DNA of 64,000 nt from JANSWY01 sp965228955 (lineage in GTDB: Bacteria > Bacteroidota > Bacteroidia > Cytophagales > Cyclobacteriaceae): positions 682,001 through 746,000 of the forward strand of contig OZ245848.1 in the NCBI GenBank assembly GCA_965228955.1. The letters are read 5' to 3'. How positions within the stretch are numbered: position 1 is the first letter of the stretch; every line of letters begins with the position of its first letter. The position numbers and the translations under genes were made by a program. The notes below the pieces were generated by a model. That model saw only the letters and a list, made by a program, of their open reading frames with translations. It did not search any database and had not been told where the DNA came from. Shown piece by piece: positions 14,601 through 20,706 of the stretch.

Positions 14601-17600
14601 CGAATGATATTACCTTCAATGAAGCAACTAATGATCTGACTCTAGCGGTTACAGATCAAACTGCAGCATCAGGGACATTAACAATTCCAGACTTAGCTGG
14701 AGCAAGCAGAACGATCGCGACAACCAATGACATTTCAAGCAACAATTCAAACCTAGTATTGAGAGATGGAACACAGGCTTTAACCTCAAACTGGGATGCG
14801 GGTAGCTTCGAGATTCAGGCAGAGACCTTCCAGTCGGATGTGACCACAGGTACCGCTCCATTCACAGTGGCAAGTACCACAGCGGTTACTAACCTGAATG
14901 CAGACTTACTAGATGGTCAGCATGCACCAAGTGGCACGATAGTAGGAACCAGTGATGTGCAGACGTTAACGAATAAGACCATAGATGCAGGAACTATTTC
15001 GAATAACCTGACATTTGACGAAGCGACCAATGATCTGACCTTAGCAGTGACTGATCAAACAGTAGGCGCACCAACATTGACAGTACCTGATTTAGCAGGC
15101 ACAAGTGGAGATGTAGTAGTGAACAATGCTACACAAACATTGAGCAACAAAACACTTACTACACCAACCCTAAGTGGTGACCTAACATTTGATGAAACTA
15201 CTAATGATTTAACCCTTGCCGTAACCGATCAAACAGTAGGAGTAGGAACACTTACGATTCCAGACCTAGCTGGAAACAGCAGAACGATCGCAACAACCAA
15301 TGATATCTCAAGTAACAATTCAAACCTAGTATTGAGAGATGGAACGCAGGCTTTAACCTCAAACTGGGATGCAGGTAGCTTCGAGATCCAGGCAGAGACC
15401 TTCCAATCGGATGTGACCACAGGTACTGCACCATTCACAGTGGCCAGTACCACAGCGGTTACTAACCTGAATGCAGACTTACTAGATGGTCAACATGCGC
15501 CATCAGGAACAATCGTTGGAACAACAGATGCACAAACATTGACAAACAAGACATTGACTACTCCTACCTTAGGAGGAGATGTTACCTTCGATGAAGCAAC
15601 CAACGATTTAACACTAGCGGTTACAGATCAAACAGTAGGGGTAGGAACACTTACAATTCCAGACTTAGCTGGAGCAAGCAGAACGATCGCAACAACCAAT
15701 GACATCTCAAGTAACAATTCAAACCTAGTATTGAGAGATGGAACACAGGCTTTAACCTCAAACTGGGATGCAGGTAGCTTCGAGATCCAGGCAGAGACCT
15801 TCCAATCGGATGTGACAACAGGTACTGCACCATTCACAGTGGCAAGTACAACAGCGGTTACTAACCTGAATGCAGACTTACTAGATGGTCAACATGCGCC
15901 ATCAGGAACTATCGTTGGTACAACAGATGCACAAACATTGACGAATAAGACATTGACATCACCAACAGTTAATACACCATCGATCTCAAGTGCTACAATA
16001 TCTAATGATATTACCTTCAGTGAAGCAACCAACGACTTAACACTAGCGGTTACCGATCAAACAGTAGGAGTAGGAACACTTACGATTCCTGACCTAGCTG
16101 GAAACAGCAGAACGATCGCAACAACCAATGACATCTCAAGCAACAATTCAAACCTAGTATTGAGAGATGGAACACAGGCTTTAACCTCAAACTGGGATGC
16201 AGGTAGCTTCGAGATCCAGGCAGAGACCTTCCAATCGGATGTGACAACAGGTACTGCACCATTTACAGTGGCAAGTACCACAGCGGTTACTAATCTGAAT
16301 GCAGACTTACTAGATGGTCAACATGCGCCATCAGGAACAATCGTTGGAACAACAGATGCACAAACATTGACAAACAAGACATTGACTACTCCTACCTTAG
16401 GAGGAGACGTTACCTTCGATGAAGCAACCAACGATTTAACACTAGCGGTTACAGATCAAACTGCAGCATCAGGGACATTAACAATTCCAGACTTAGCTGG
16501 AGCAAGCAGAACGATCGCAACAACCAATGACATCTCAAGCAACAATTCAAACCTAGTATTGAGAGATGGAACGCAGGCTTTAACCTCAAACTGGGATGCA
16601 GGTAGCTTCGAGATCCAGGCAGAGACCTTCCAGTCGGATGTGACCACAGGTACTGCACCATTCACAGTGGCAAGTACCACAGCGGTTACTAATCTGAATG
16701 CAGACTTACTAGATGGTCAGCATGCACCAAGTGGCACGATAGTAGGAACCAGTGATGCGCAGACCTTAACGAATAAGACGTTAACATCACCAACGGTTAA
16801 TACACCATCGATCTCTAGTGCTACCATATCGAATGATATTACCTTCAATGAAGCAACTAATGATTTGACTCTAGCGGTTACAGATCAAACTGCAGCATCA
16901 GGGACATTAACAATTCCAGACTTAGCTGGAGCAAGCAGAACGATCGCAACAACCAATGATATCTCAAGTAACAATTCAAACCTAGTATTGAGAGATGGAA
17001 CGCAGGCTTTAACCTCAAACTGGGATGCAGGTAGCTTCGAGATCCAGGCAGAGACCTTCCAATCGGATGTGACCACAGGTACTGCACCATTCACAGTGGC
17101 CAGTACCACAGCGGTTACTAACCTGAATGCAGACTTACTAGATGGTCAACATGCGCCATCAGGAACAATCGTTGGAACAACAGATGCACAAACATTGACA
17201 AACAAGACATTGACTACTCCTACCTTAGGAGGAGATGTTACCTTCGATGAAGCAACCAACGATTTAACACTAGCGGTTACAGATCAAACAGTAGGGGTAG
17301 GAACACTTACAATTCCGGACTTAGCTGGAAACAGCAGAACGATCGCAACAACCAATGACATCTCAAGCAACAATTCAAACCTAGTATTGAGAGATGGAAC
17401 GCAGGCTTTAACCTCAAACTGGGATGCAGGTAGCTTCGAGATTCAGGCAGAGACCTTCCAGTCGGATGTGACCACAGGTACCGCACCATTCACAGTAGCA
17501 AGTACCACAGCGGTTACTAATCTGAATGCAGACTTACTAGATGGTCAGCATGCGCCAAGTGGCACGATAGTAGGAACCAGTGATGCGCAGACCTTAACGA

Positions 17601-19474
17601 ATAAGACGTTAACATCACCAACGGTTAATACACCATCGATCTCTAGTGCTACAATATCGAATGATATTACCTTCAATGAAGCAACTAATGATCTGACGCT
17701 GGCAGTAACCGATCAAACAGTAGGTATAGGAACACTTACAATTCCAGACCTAGCTGGAAACAGCAGAACGATCGCGACAACCAATGACATTTCAAGCAAC
17801 AATTCAAACCTAGTCTTGAGAGATGGAACGCAGGCTTTAACCTCAAACTGGGATGCAGGTAGCTTCGAGATCCAGGCAGAGACCTTCCAATCGGATGTGA
17901 CCACAGGTACCGCACCATTCACAGTGGCCAGTACCACAGCGGTTACTAATCTGAATGCAGACTTACTAGATGGTCAACATGCGCCATCAGGAACAATCGT
18001 TGGAACAACAGATGCACAAACATTGACAAACAAGACATTGACTACTCCTACCTTAGGAGGAGATGTTACCTTCGATGAAGCAACCAACGATTTAACACTA
18101 GCGGTTACAGATCAAACAGTAGGCGTAGGAACACTTACAATTCCAGACCTAGCTGGAAACAGCAGAACGATCGCAACAACCAATGACATCTCAAGTAACA
18201 ATTCAAACCTAGTCTTGAGAGATGGAACGCAGGCTTTAACCTCAAACTGGGATGCAGGTAGCTTCGAGATTCAGGCAGAGACCTTCCAATCGGATGTGAC
18301 CACAGGTACCGCACCATTCACAGTGGCAAGTACCACAGCGGTTACTAATCTGAATGCAGACTTACTAGATGGTCAGCATGCACCAAGTGGCACAATAGTA
18401 GGAACCAGTGATGCGCAGACGTTAACGAATAAGACCATAGATGCAGGAACTATTTCGAATAACCTGACATTTGACGAAGCGACCAATGATCTGACTTTAT
18501 CAGTGACTGATCAAACAGTAGGCGCACCAACATTGACAGTACCTGATTTAGCAGGCACAAGTGGAGATGTAGTAGTGAATAATGCTACACAAACATTGAG
18601 CAACAAAACACTTACTACACCAACCCTAAGTGGAGACCTAACATTTGATGAAACTACTAATGATTTAACATTGGCCGTAACCGATCAAACAGTAGGCGTA
18701 GGAACACTTACAATTCCAGACCTAGCTGGAAACAGCAGAACATTAGCTGTCACTGCGGACATTACTTTAGATGCTGCATACGGTGAAAACGCAACCATTA
18801 CAGCAGATGATACGGATGGTAATTTAACTGTGAATCTTACACAAAACAGCGATTTTGTAATTCAAGACAATGGAACTCCATTCGTTACAGCTACTGATGC
18901 TGGTCAGTTTGATGTAGATAATATTAGATTGGATGGTTCTACAGTTTCAGGTTCATCGGGATTGAATATCGATGCAAGTAGTTCTAATGTTTCAATCAAT
19001 GCAGCTGCGGGTTCCATTGATATTGGTTCTGATGCTGTTGTTCAACCAGTCAATATAGCTACTGGAGCAGCAGCCAGAGTTACCAATATTGGTAATGCCG
19101 CTCAAAATTCAAGTACAATTGTGAATGGGGCCGCTTCAAATACATCCGCAGCTTCACTTCAGGTAAATGGAGCACTTGCAATTTCAAATTCAACTGATGT
19201 TGTAGATGTTGACGCGGAAACAATTACCATAGCAAACAGGTCCTTTTTATCATTATCTGATACTCATGTTGGTGCTACAACTTTTAGTATTGGTAATGGA
19301 AATTCGGCAGGACAGATGTTGGTATTGCTGATGACTTCAATTAATGGAGGAGCAACATTAGCAGATTCAGGAAATGTTAATCTTTCAACAGCCTGGTCTC
19401 CGGGAGCAGGAGATACCATAACCCTAATTTGGGATGGAAGTACTTGGTATGAACTTTATAGATCTGACAACTAA
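2..19474 (+). CDS. giant repetitive phage-tail-fibre-like surface protein, 5' end outside window
   Basis: The frame is open from the first bases, so the start lies to the left; the ATG at 236 is internal. At least 6490 residues are visible, without cysteine and rich in Asp, Ala, Thr, Val, Asn and Ser. The first ~3860 residues are a 297-residue repeat made of 76-residue sub-repeats (NVTADGGDLTLSTTTSGN...) joined by a linker with LPTEQAVKTYVDN. The next ~2370 are a 143/133-residue repeat with TIPDLAG, SNWDAGSFEIQAETFQ, NADLLDGQHAPSG and DAQTLTNKTL. The last ~240 are unique and end in WYELYRSDN. As I recall, such modules are common in phage tail-fibre proteins. It overlaps a CHU_C protein gene and precedes a PorP/SprF gene, the context of SprB-type T9SS adhesins, but shows no CHU_C domain of its own. 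An extracellular adhesin or filament is inferred; a prophage origin for the repeats is the alternative. Confidence 0.85.
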   Translation, partial: SNVTADGGDLTLSTTTSGNVVANSVGTVDVDGATGVAIDAAANNVALTAAADVDINGTDEVLIDAGNGVSIDAGAASNVTADGGDLTLSTTTSGNVVANSAGTVDVDGASGVSIDAAANDVDITAATNIDLAATATRVTSGTFQLPTGTTVNELSIDGTLAGNSDDALPTEQAVKTYVDNSVNNQDLQAAYEDGNTIVTDGTNGAFDVSGTEAISLDAAAASNFTVDGANVTVSTTTSGDVIANSAGTVDVDGATGVSIDAAANNVALTAAADVDINGTDEVLIDAGNGVSIDAGAASNVTADGGDLTLSTTTSGNVVANSVGTVDVDGATGVAIDAAANNVALTAAADVDINGTDEVLIDAGNGVSIDAGAASNVTADGGDLTLSTTTSGNVVANSVGTVDVDGASGVSIDAAANDVDITAATNIDLAATATRVTSGTFQLPTGTTVNELSIDGTLAGNSDDALPTEQAVKTYVDNSVNSQDLQAAYEDGNTIVTDGTNGAFDVSGTEAISLDAAAASNFTVDGANVTVSTTTSGDVIANSAGTVDVDGATGVSIDAAANNVALTAAADVDINGTDEVLIDAGNGVSIDAGAASNVTADGGDLTLSTTTSGNVVANSVGTVDVDGATGVAIDAAANNVALTAAADVDINGTDEVLIDAGNGVSIDAGAASNVTADGGDLTLSTTTSGNVVANSVGTVDVDGASGVAIDAAANDVDITAATNIDLAATATRVTSGTFQLPTGTTVNELSIDGTLAGNSDDALPTEQAVKTYVDNSVNSQDLQAAYEDGNTIVTDGTNGAFDVSGTEAISLDAAAASNFTVDGANVTVSTTTSGDVIANSAGTVDVDGATGVSIDAAANNVALTAAADVDINGTDEVLIDAGNGVSIDAGAASNVTADGGDLTLSTTTSGNVVANSVGTVDVDGATGVAIDAAANNVALTAAADVDINGTDEVLIDAGNGVSIDAGAASNVTADGGDLTLSTTTSGNVVANSVGTVDVDGASGVSIDAAANDVDITAATNIDLAATATRVTSGTFQLPTGTTVNELSIDGTLAGNSDDALPTEQAVKTYVDNSVNSQDLQAAYEDGNTIVTDGTNGAFDVSGTEAISLDAAAASNFTVDGANVTVSTTTSGDVIANSAGTVDVDGATGVSIDAAANNVALTAAADVDINGTDEVLIDAGNGVSIDAGAASNVTADGGDLTLSTTTSGNVVANSVGTVDVDGATGVAIDAAANNVALTAAADVDINGTDEVLIDAGNGVSIDAGAASNVTADGGDLTLSTTTSGNVVANSVGTVDVDGASGVSIDAAANDVDITAATNIDLAATATRVTSGTFQLPTGTTVNELSIDGTLAGNSDDALPTEQAVKTYVDNSVNSQDLQAAYEDGNTIVTDGTNGAFDVSGTEAISLDAAAASNFTVDGANVTVSTTTSGDVIANSAGTVDVDGATGVSIDAAANNVALTAAADVDINGTDEVLIDAGNGVSIDAGAASNVTADGGDLTLSTTTSGNVVANSVGTVDVDGATGVAIDAAANNVALTAAADVDINGTDEVLIDAGNGVSIDAGAASNVTADGGDLTLSTTTSGNVVANSVGTVDVDGASGVAIDAAANDVDITAATNIDLAATATRVTSGTFQLPTGTTVNELSIDGTLAGNSDDALPTEQAVKTYVDNSVNSQDLQAAYEDGNTIVTDGTNGAFDVSGTEAISLDAAAASNFTVDGANVTVSTTTSGDVIANSAGTVDVDGATGVSIDAAANNVALTAAADVDINGTDEVLIDAGNGVSIDAGAASNVTADGGDLTLSTTTSGNVVANSVGTVDVDGATGVAIDAAANNVALTAAADVDINGTDEVLIDAGNGVSIDAGAASNVTADGGDLTLSTTTSGNVVANSVGTVDVDGASGVAIDAAANDVDITAATNIDLAATATRVTSGTFQLPTGTTVNELSIDGTLAGNSDDALPTEQAVKTYVDNSVNSQDLQAAYEDGNTIVTDGTNGAFDVSGTEAISLDAAAASNFTVDGANVTVSTTTSGDVIANSAGTVDVDGATGVSIDAAANNVALTAAADVDINGTDEVLIDAGNGVSIDAGAASNVTADGGDLTLSTTTSGNVVANSVGTVDVDGATGVTIDAAANDVDITGATNVDITATGGNVTLSGTNTQVTSGTFQLPTGTTVNELSIDGTLAGNSDDALPTEQAVKTYVDNSVNSQDLQAAYEDGNTIVTDGTNGAFDVSGTEAISLDAAAASNFTVDGANVTVSTTTSGDVIANSAGTVDVDGATGVSIDAAANNVALTAAADVDINGTDEVLIDAGNGVSIDAGAASNVTADGGDLTLSTTTSGNVVANSVGTVDVDGATGVAIDAAANNVALTAAADVDINGTDEVLIDAGNGVSIDAGAASNVTADGGDLTLSTTTSGNVVANSAGTVDVDGASGVSIDAAANDVDITAATNIDLAATATRVTSGTFQLPTGTTVNELSIDGTLAGNSDDALPTEQAVKTYVDNSVNSQDLQAAYEDGNTIVTDGTNGAFDVSGTEAISLDAAAASNFTVDGANVTVSTTTSGDVIANSAGTVDVDGATGVAIDAAANNVALTAAADVDINGTDEVLIDAGNGVSIDAGAASNVTADGGDLTLSTTTSGNVVANSVGTVDVDGATGVAIDAAANNVALTAAADVDINGTDEVLIDAGNGVSIDAGAASNVTADGGDLTLSTTTSGNVVANSAGTVDVDGASGVSIDAAANDVDITAATNIDLAATATRVTSGTFQLPTGTTVNELSIDGTLAGNSDDALPTEQAVKTYVDNSVNSQDLQAAYEDGNTIVTDGTNGAFDVSGTEAISLDAAAASNFTVDGANVTVSTTTSGDVIANSAGTVDVDGATGVSIDAAANNVALTAAADVDINGTDEVLIDAGNGVSIDAGAASNVTADGGDLTLSTTTSGNVVANSVGTVDVDGATGVAIDAAANNVALTAAADVDINGTDEVLIDAGNGVSIDAGAASNVTADGGDLTLSTTTSGNVVANSVGTVDVDGASGVSIDAAANDVDITAATNIDLAATATRVTSGTFQLPTGTTVNELSIDGTLAGNSDDALPTEQAVKTYVDNSVNSQDLQAAYEDGNTIVTDGTNGAFDVSGTEAISLDAAAASNFTVDGANVTVSTTTSGDVIANSAGTVDVDGATGVSIDAAANNVALTAAADVDINGTDEVLIDAGNGVSIDAGAASNVTADGGDLTLSTTTSGNVVANSVGTVDVDGATGVAIDAAANNVALTAAADVDINGTDEVLIDAGNGVSIDAGAASNVTADGGDLTLSTTTSGNVVANSAGTVDVDGASGVSIDAAANDVDITAATNIDLAATATRVTSGTFQLPTGTTVNELSIDGTLAGNSDDALPTEQAVKTYVDNSVNSQDLQAAYEDGNTIVTDGTNGAFDVSGTEAISLDAAAASNFTVDGANVTVSTTTSGDVIANSAGTVDVDGATGVSIDAAANNVALTAAADVDINGTDEVLIDAGNGVSIDAGAASNVTADGGDLTLSTTTSGNVVANSVGTVDVDGATGVTIDAAANNVALTAAADVDINGTDEVLIDAGNGVSIDAGAASNVTADGGDLTLSTTTSGNVVANSAGTVDVDGATGVTIDAAANDVDITGATNVDITATGGNVTLSGTNTQVTSGTFQLPTGTTVNELSIDGTLAGNSDNALPTEQAVKTYVDNSVNNQDLQATYEDGNTIVTDGTNGDFDVSGTEAISLDAAAASNFTVDGANVTVSTTTSGDVITNSAGTVDVDGATGVSIDAAANNVALTAAADVDINGTDEVLIDAGNGVSIDAGAASNVTADGGDLTLSTTTSGNVVANSVGTVDVDGATGVAIDAAANDVDITGATNVDITATGGDVTIVPGGNLRISNDIVFNEATNDLTLAVTDQTVGIGTLTIPDLAGASRTIATTNDISSNNSNLVLRDGTQALTSNWDAGSFEIQAETFQSDVTTGTAPFTVASTTAVTNLNADLLDGQHAPSGTIVGTSDAQTLTNKTLTSPTVNTPSISSATISNDITFNEATNDLTLAVTDQTVGVGTLTIPDLAGNSRTIATTNDISSNNSNLVLRDGTQALTSNWDAGSFEIQAETFQSDVTTGTAPFTVASTTAVTNLNADLLDGQHAPSGTIVGTSDAQTLTNKTLTSPTVNTPSISSATISNDITFNEATNDLTLAVTDQTAASGTLTIPDLAGASRTIATTNDISSNNSNLVLRDGTQALTSNWDAGSFEIQAETFQSDVTTGTAPFTVASTTAVTNLNADLLDGQHAPSGTIVGTSDAQTLTNKTLTSPTVNTPSISSATISNDITFNEATNDLTLAVTDQTAASGTLTIPDLAGASRTIATTNDISSNNSNLVLRDGTQALTSNWDAGSFEIQAETFQSDVTTGTAPFTVASTTAVTNLNADLLDGQHAPSGTIVGTTDAQTLTNKTLTTPTLGGDVTFDEATNDLTLAVTDQTVGVGTLTIPDLAGNSRTIATTNDISSNNSNLVLRDGTQALTSNWDAGSFEIQAETFQSDVTTGTAPFTVASTTAVTNLNADLLDGQHAPSGTIVGTSDAQTLTNKTLTSPTVNTPSISSATISNDITFNEATNDLTLAVTDQTVGVGTLTIPDLAGNSRTIATTNDISSNNSNLVLRDGTQALTSNWDAGSFEIQAETFQSDVTTGTAPFTVASTTAVTNLNADLLDGQHAPSGTIVGTSDAQTLTNKTLTSPTVNTPSISSATISNDITFNEATNDLTLAVTDQTAASGTLTIPDLAGASRTIATTNDISSNNSNLVLRDGTQALTSNWDAGSFEIQAETFQSDVTTGTAPFTVASTTAVTNLNADLLDGQHAPSGTIVGTSDAQTLTNKTLTSPTVNTPSISSATISNDITFNEATNDLTLAVTDQTAASGTLTIPDLAGASRTIATTNDISSNNSNLVLRDGTQALTSNWDAGSFEIQAETFQSDVTTGTAPFTVASTTAVTNLNADLLDGQHAPSGTIVGTSDVQTLTNKTIDAGTISNNLTFDEATNDLTLAVTDQTVGAPTLTVPDLAGTSGDVVVNNATQTLSNKTLTTPTLSGDLTFDETTNDLTLAVTDQTVGVGTLTIPDLAGNSRTIATTNDISSNNSNLVLRDGTQALTSNWDAGSFEIQAETFQSDVTTGTAPFTVASTTAVTNLNADLLDGQHAPSGTIVGTTDAQTLTNKTLTTPTLGGDVTFDEATNDLTLAVTDQTVGVGTLTIPDLAGASRTIATTNDISSNNSNLVLRDGTQALTSNWDAGSFEIQAETFQSDVTTGTAPFTVASTTAVTNLNADLLDGQHAPSGTIVGTTDAQTLTNKTLTSPTVNTPSISSATISNDITFSEATNDLTLAVTDQTVGVGTLTIPDLAGNSRTIATTNDISSNNSNLVLRDGTQALTSNWDAGSFEIQAETFQSDVTTGTAPFTVASTTAVTNLNADLLDGQHAPSGTIVGTTDAQTLTNKTLTTPTLGGDVTFDEATNDLTLAVTDQTAASGTLTIPDLAGASRTIATTNDISSNNSNLVLRDGTQALTSNWDAGSFEIQAETFQSDVTTGTAPFTVASTTAVTNLNADLLDGQHAPSGTIVGTSDAQTLTNKTLTSPTVNTPSISSATISNDITFNEATNDLTLAVTDQTAASGTLTIPDLAGASRTIATTNDISSNNSNLVLRDGTQALTSNWDAGSFEIQAETFQSDVTTGTAPFTVASTTAVTNLNADLLDGQHAPSGTIVGTTDAQTLTNKTLTTPTLGGDVTFDEATNDLTLAVTDQTVGVGTLTIPDLAGNSRTIATTNDISSNNSNLVLRDGTQALTSNWDAGSFEIQAETFQSDVTTGTAPFTVASTTAVTNLNADLLDGQHAPSGTIVGTSDAQTLTNKTLTSPTVNTPSISSATISNDITFNEATNDLTLAVTDQTVGIGTLTIPDLAGNSRTIATTNDISSNNSNLVLRDGTQALTSNWDAGSFEIQAETFQSDVTTGTAPFTVASTTAVTNLNADLLDGQHAPSGTIVGTTDAQTLTNKTLTTPTLGGDVTFDEATNDLTLAVTDQTVGVGTLTIPDLAGNSRTIATTNDISSNNSNLVLRDGTQALTSNWDAGSFEIQAETFQSDVTTGTAPFTVASTTAVTNLNADLLDGQHAPSGTIVGTSDAQTLTNKTIDAGTISNNLTFDEATNDLTLSVTDQTVGAPTLTVPDLAGTSGDVVVNNATQTLSNKTLTTPTLSGDLTFDETTNDLTLAVTDQTVGVGTLTIPDLAGNSRTLAVTADITLDAAYGENATITADDTDGNLTVNLTQNSDFVIQDNGTPFVTATDAGQFDVDNIRLDGSTVSGSSGLNIDASSSNVSINAAAGSIDIGSDAVVQPVNIATGAAARVTNIGNAAQNSSTIVNGAASNTSAASLQVNGALAISNSTDVVDVDAETITIANRSFLSLSDTHVGATTFSIGNGNSAGQMLVLLMTSINGGATLADSGNVNLSTAWSPGAGDTITLIWDGSTWYELYRSDN
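560..5905 (+). repeat. higher-order tandem duplication, 2 x 2673 bp
   Basis: The three 891-bp units at about 560-3232 are repeated at about 3233-5905. Unit-specific silent variants recur at an offset of exactly 2673 bp: the stretch from 1561 matches that from 4234, including GGCGATGTAATTGC and the mixed AGCATTAACC/AGCACTAACC choices. The identity drops before ~553 and after ~5905. This shows duplication of a three-unit block rather than independent single-unit expansion. Confidence 0.8.
11785..14916 (+). repeat. higher-order duplication at 1686-bp offset inside the second array
   Basis: About 11785-13230 is repeated almost base for base at about 13471-14916 (offset 1686 bp, equal to 3 x 429 + 399). 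The match includes unit-specific variants such as ACATTCAATGAAGCTACT and TTGGCCGTAACTGATC. It breaks at the left where 11761 and 13447 differ, and at the right where the second copy switches linker. Confidence 0.75.
14981..15285 (+). repeat. terminal-type linker cassette, repeated at 18437-18741
   Basis: This 305-bp segment, encoding IDAGTISNNLTFDEATND and then TSGDVVVNNATQTLSNKTL, recurs at an offset of 3456 bp, where it leads into the unique C-terminal region. The internal copy may mark a former array end that was later extended by duplication. Confidence 0.75.
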
Positions 19475-20706
19475 TGAAAAGACTAGTAACTACATATCTA
19501 ATTTTTCAGTTTGTCATTGGTATTGCTAATGCCCAAACATTCCATGTAGAAGAAAATGCTTCGATTTTTATTCAGGATAATGCTACTATTCAGTTTGGTG
19601 GAGCTCTTGATAATTATGGTTTCATTGAAAATAATGGAGAAATTGGCCTTTTTGGCAACTTCAATAATCTTAACATCTTCAATGGTTCCGAAGGTATCCT
19701 TTCTCTACTTGGAGGAGCTGACCAAGTCGTATTTAGTCCAATATTGGAACTTCAATCTTTAATGGTCAATTCAAATGGTCAAACAGCATTTAATAGTGAT
19801 TCTGTTGTGATTTCACAAACATTGGATTTCCAAAATGGTATTGTGAAAGTAGGAGATAGTACTTCTTTTGTGGTTTTAGATGGTGTTGATGTAACTGGAG
19901 GAAATGACTTTTCTTATCTGGATGGTAGTATGATTCAATTTGGGACTGGTTACAAATATTACCCAATAGGAGATTCCATTTTCTTTGACCCTATAGAGTT
20001 TTTGAACATCACTGGAGTAAACCTTAGAATGAAATTATTCGTGACCCATCCAACAACAAGTCCATTGGTCCCAGCACCTGATGAAGTAATTGGTGTTTCA
20101 GAACATGCAATATGGACAGCAGAAGTTGAGGAAGGTGTTTTTGATTCATCATTGGTTACGCTTGATTTCATGAATGCCGATCTGGAGAATTTCACAAGAA
20201 GAAATGATATTCAATATTTGGTTAAATCTCCAGTTGTTGTTTACACAGATTCTATAGGTGATGTATACCGCTCCTTAGGTGTTTCAGAGTTGCTTGAGTC
20301 AGATTCTGTCACAACTGGTATTATTACCAGTGAGAGAGGAGTAACAATAGGAAGAACTAATATCGCAAATATTGGTTTGGGCTTAGCACCTTTAGTTCCA
20401 ACGGAAGGAGTTGTCCATGTGCCTAACGCGTTCTCACCAGCTGCAACTGAAATAGAGAACCAGACTTACCGAATATTTGGCGAGAAGATACTTGAAGAGG
20501 GTTTTGAATTGAAAATATTCAACCGATTCAATGTAGTTGTATACGAAACCACCTCTTGGCGAGAAGCCAATACAACGGGGTGGGATGGTACAAATCCAAA
20601 CTCAGGTAATCCTGAGCCTGGAGGATTGTACTACTACACTCTCAAATTGAGAAGGGAAAATGGAGAGGAGTTTAACGATCAAGGTGTACTTTATTTGATT
20701 AGATAA
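19474..20706 (+). CDS. secreted protein with gliding-motility-associated (CHU_C-type) C-terminal domain
   Basis: The 410-residue product begins with a signal peptide (MKRLVTTYLIFQFVIGIANAQ). The middle is beta-rich and unrecognised, with short stretches like those of passenger domains (NASIFIQDNATIQFGG). Residues ~314-410 form a CHU_C-type domain: VPNAFSPAATEIENQTYRI, then FELKIFNRFNVVVYE, WDGT and GLYYYTLKLR. In Bacteroidota this domain directs export through the type IX system, with a PorP/SprF partner that is often encoded next door, as here. The ATG shares its A with the TAA of the giant gene (TAATG), so translation is probably coupled. The domain is on a separate chain from the giant repeat protein, suggesting this protein may be the exported anchor or cap for it; that pairing is inference. 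Confidence 0.85.
   Translation: MKRLVTTYLIFQFVIGIANAQTFHVEENASIFIQDNATIQFGGALDNYGFIENNGEIGLFGNFNNLNIFNGSEGILSLLGGADQVVFSPILELQSLMVNSNGQTAFNSDSVVISQTLDFQNGIVKVGDSTSFVVLDGVDVTGGNDFSYLDGSMIQFGTGYKYYPIGDSIFFDPIEFLNITGVNLRMKLFVTHPTTSPLVPAPDEVIGVSEHAIWTAEVEEGVFDSSLVTLDFMNADLENFTRRNDIQYLVKSPVVVYTDSIGDVYRSLGVSELLESDSVTTGIITSERGVTIGRTNIANIGLGLAPLVPTEGVVHVPNAFSPAATEIENQTYRIFGEKILEEGFELKIFNRFNVVVYETTSWREANTTGWDGTNPNSGNPEPGGLYYYTLKLRRENGEEFNDQGVLYLIR

Larger units (their letters stand above)
11630..18741 (+). repeat. in-frame array of 16 units of 429 or 399 bp
   Basis: The core SNWDAGSFEIQAETFQ occurs 16 times. Spacing is 429 bp when the unit ends in TSPTVNTPSISSATISND and 399 bp when it ends in the shorter TTPTLGGD linker. 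A third linker type (IDAGTISNNL... followed by TSGDVVVNNATQTLSNKTL) lengthens one step to about 603 bp and also closes the array. Units also alternate between VGVGTLTIPDLAGN and AASGTLTIPDLAGA starts, giving a mosaic of a few cassettes. Confidence 0.93.

Noticed and set aside
11706..18317. Minus-strand ORFs of 60-74 codons repeated through the second array
   Set aside because: They follow the 429/399-bp period and have no independent start signals or protein-like character beyond the repeat.
1..18741. CRISPR array or non-coding satellite
   Set aside because: The repeats are 228-891 bp, fully in frame over more than 6000 codons, with no short repeat/unique spacer pattern.
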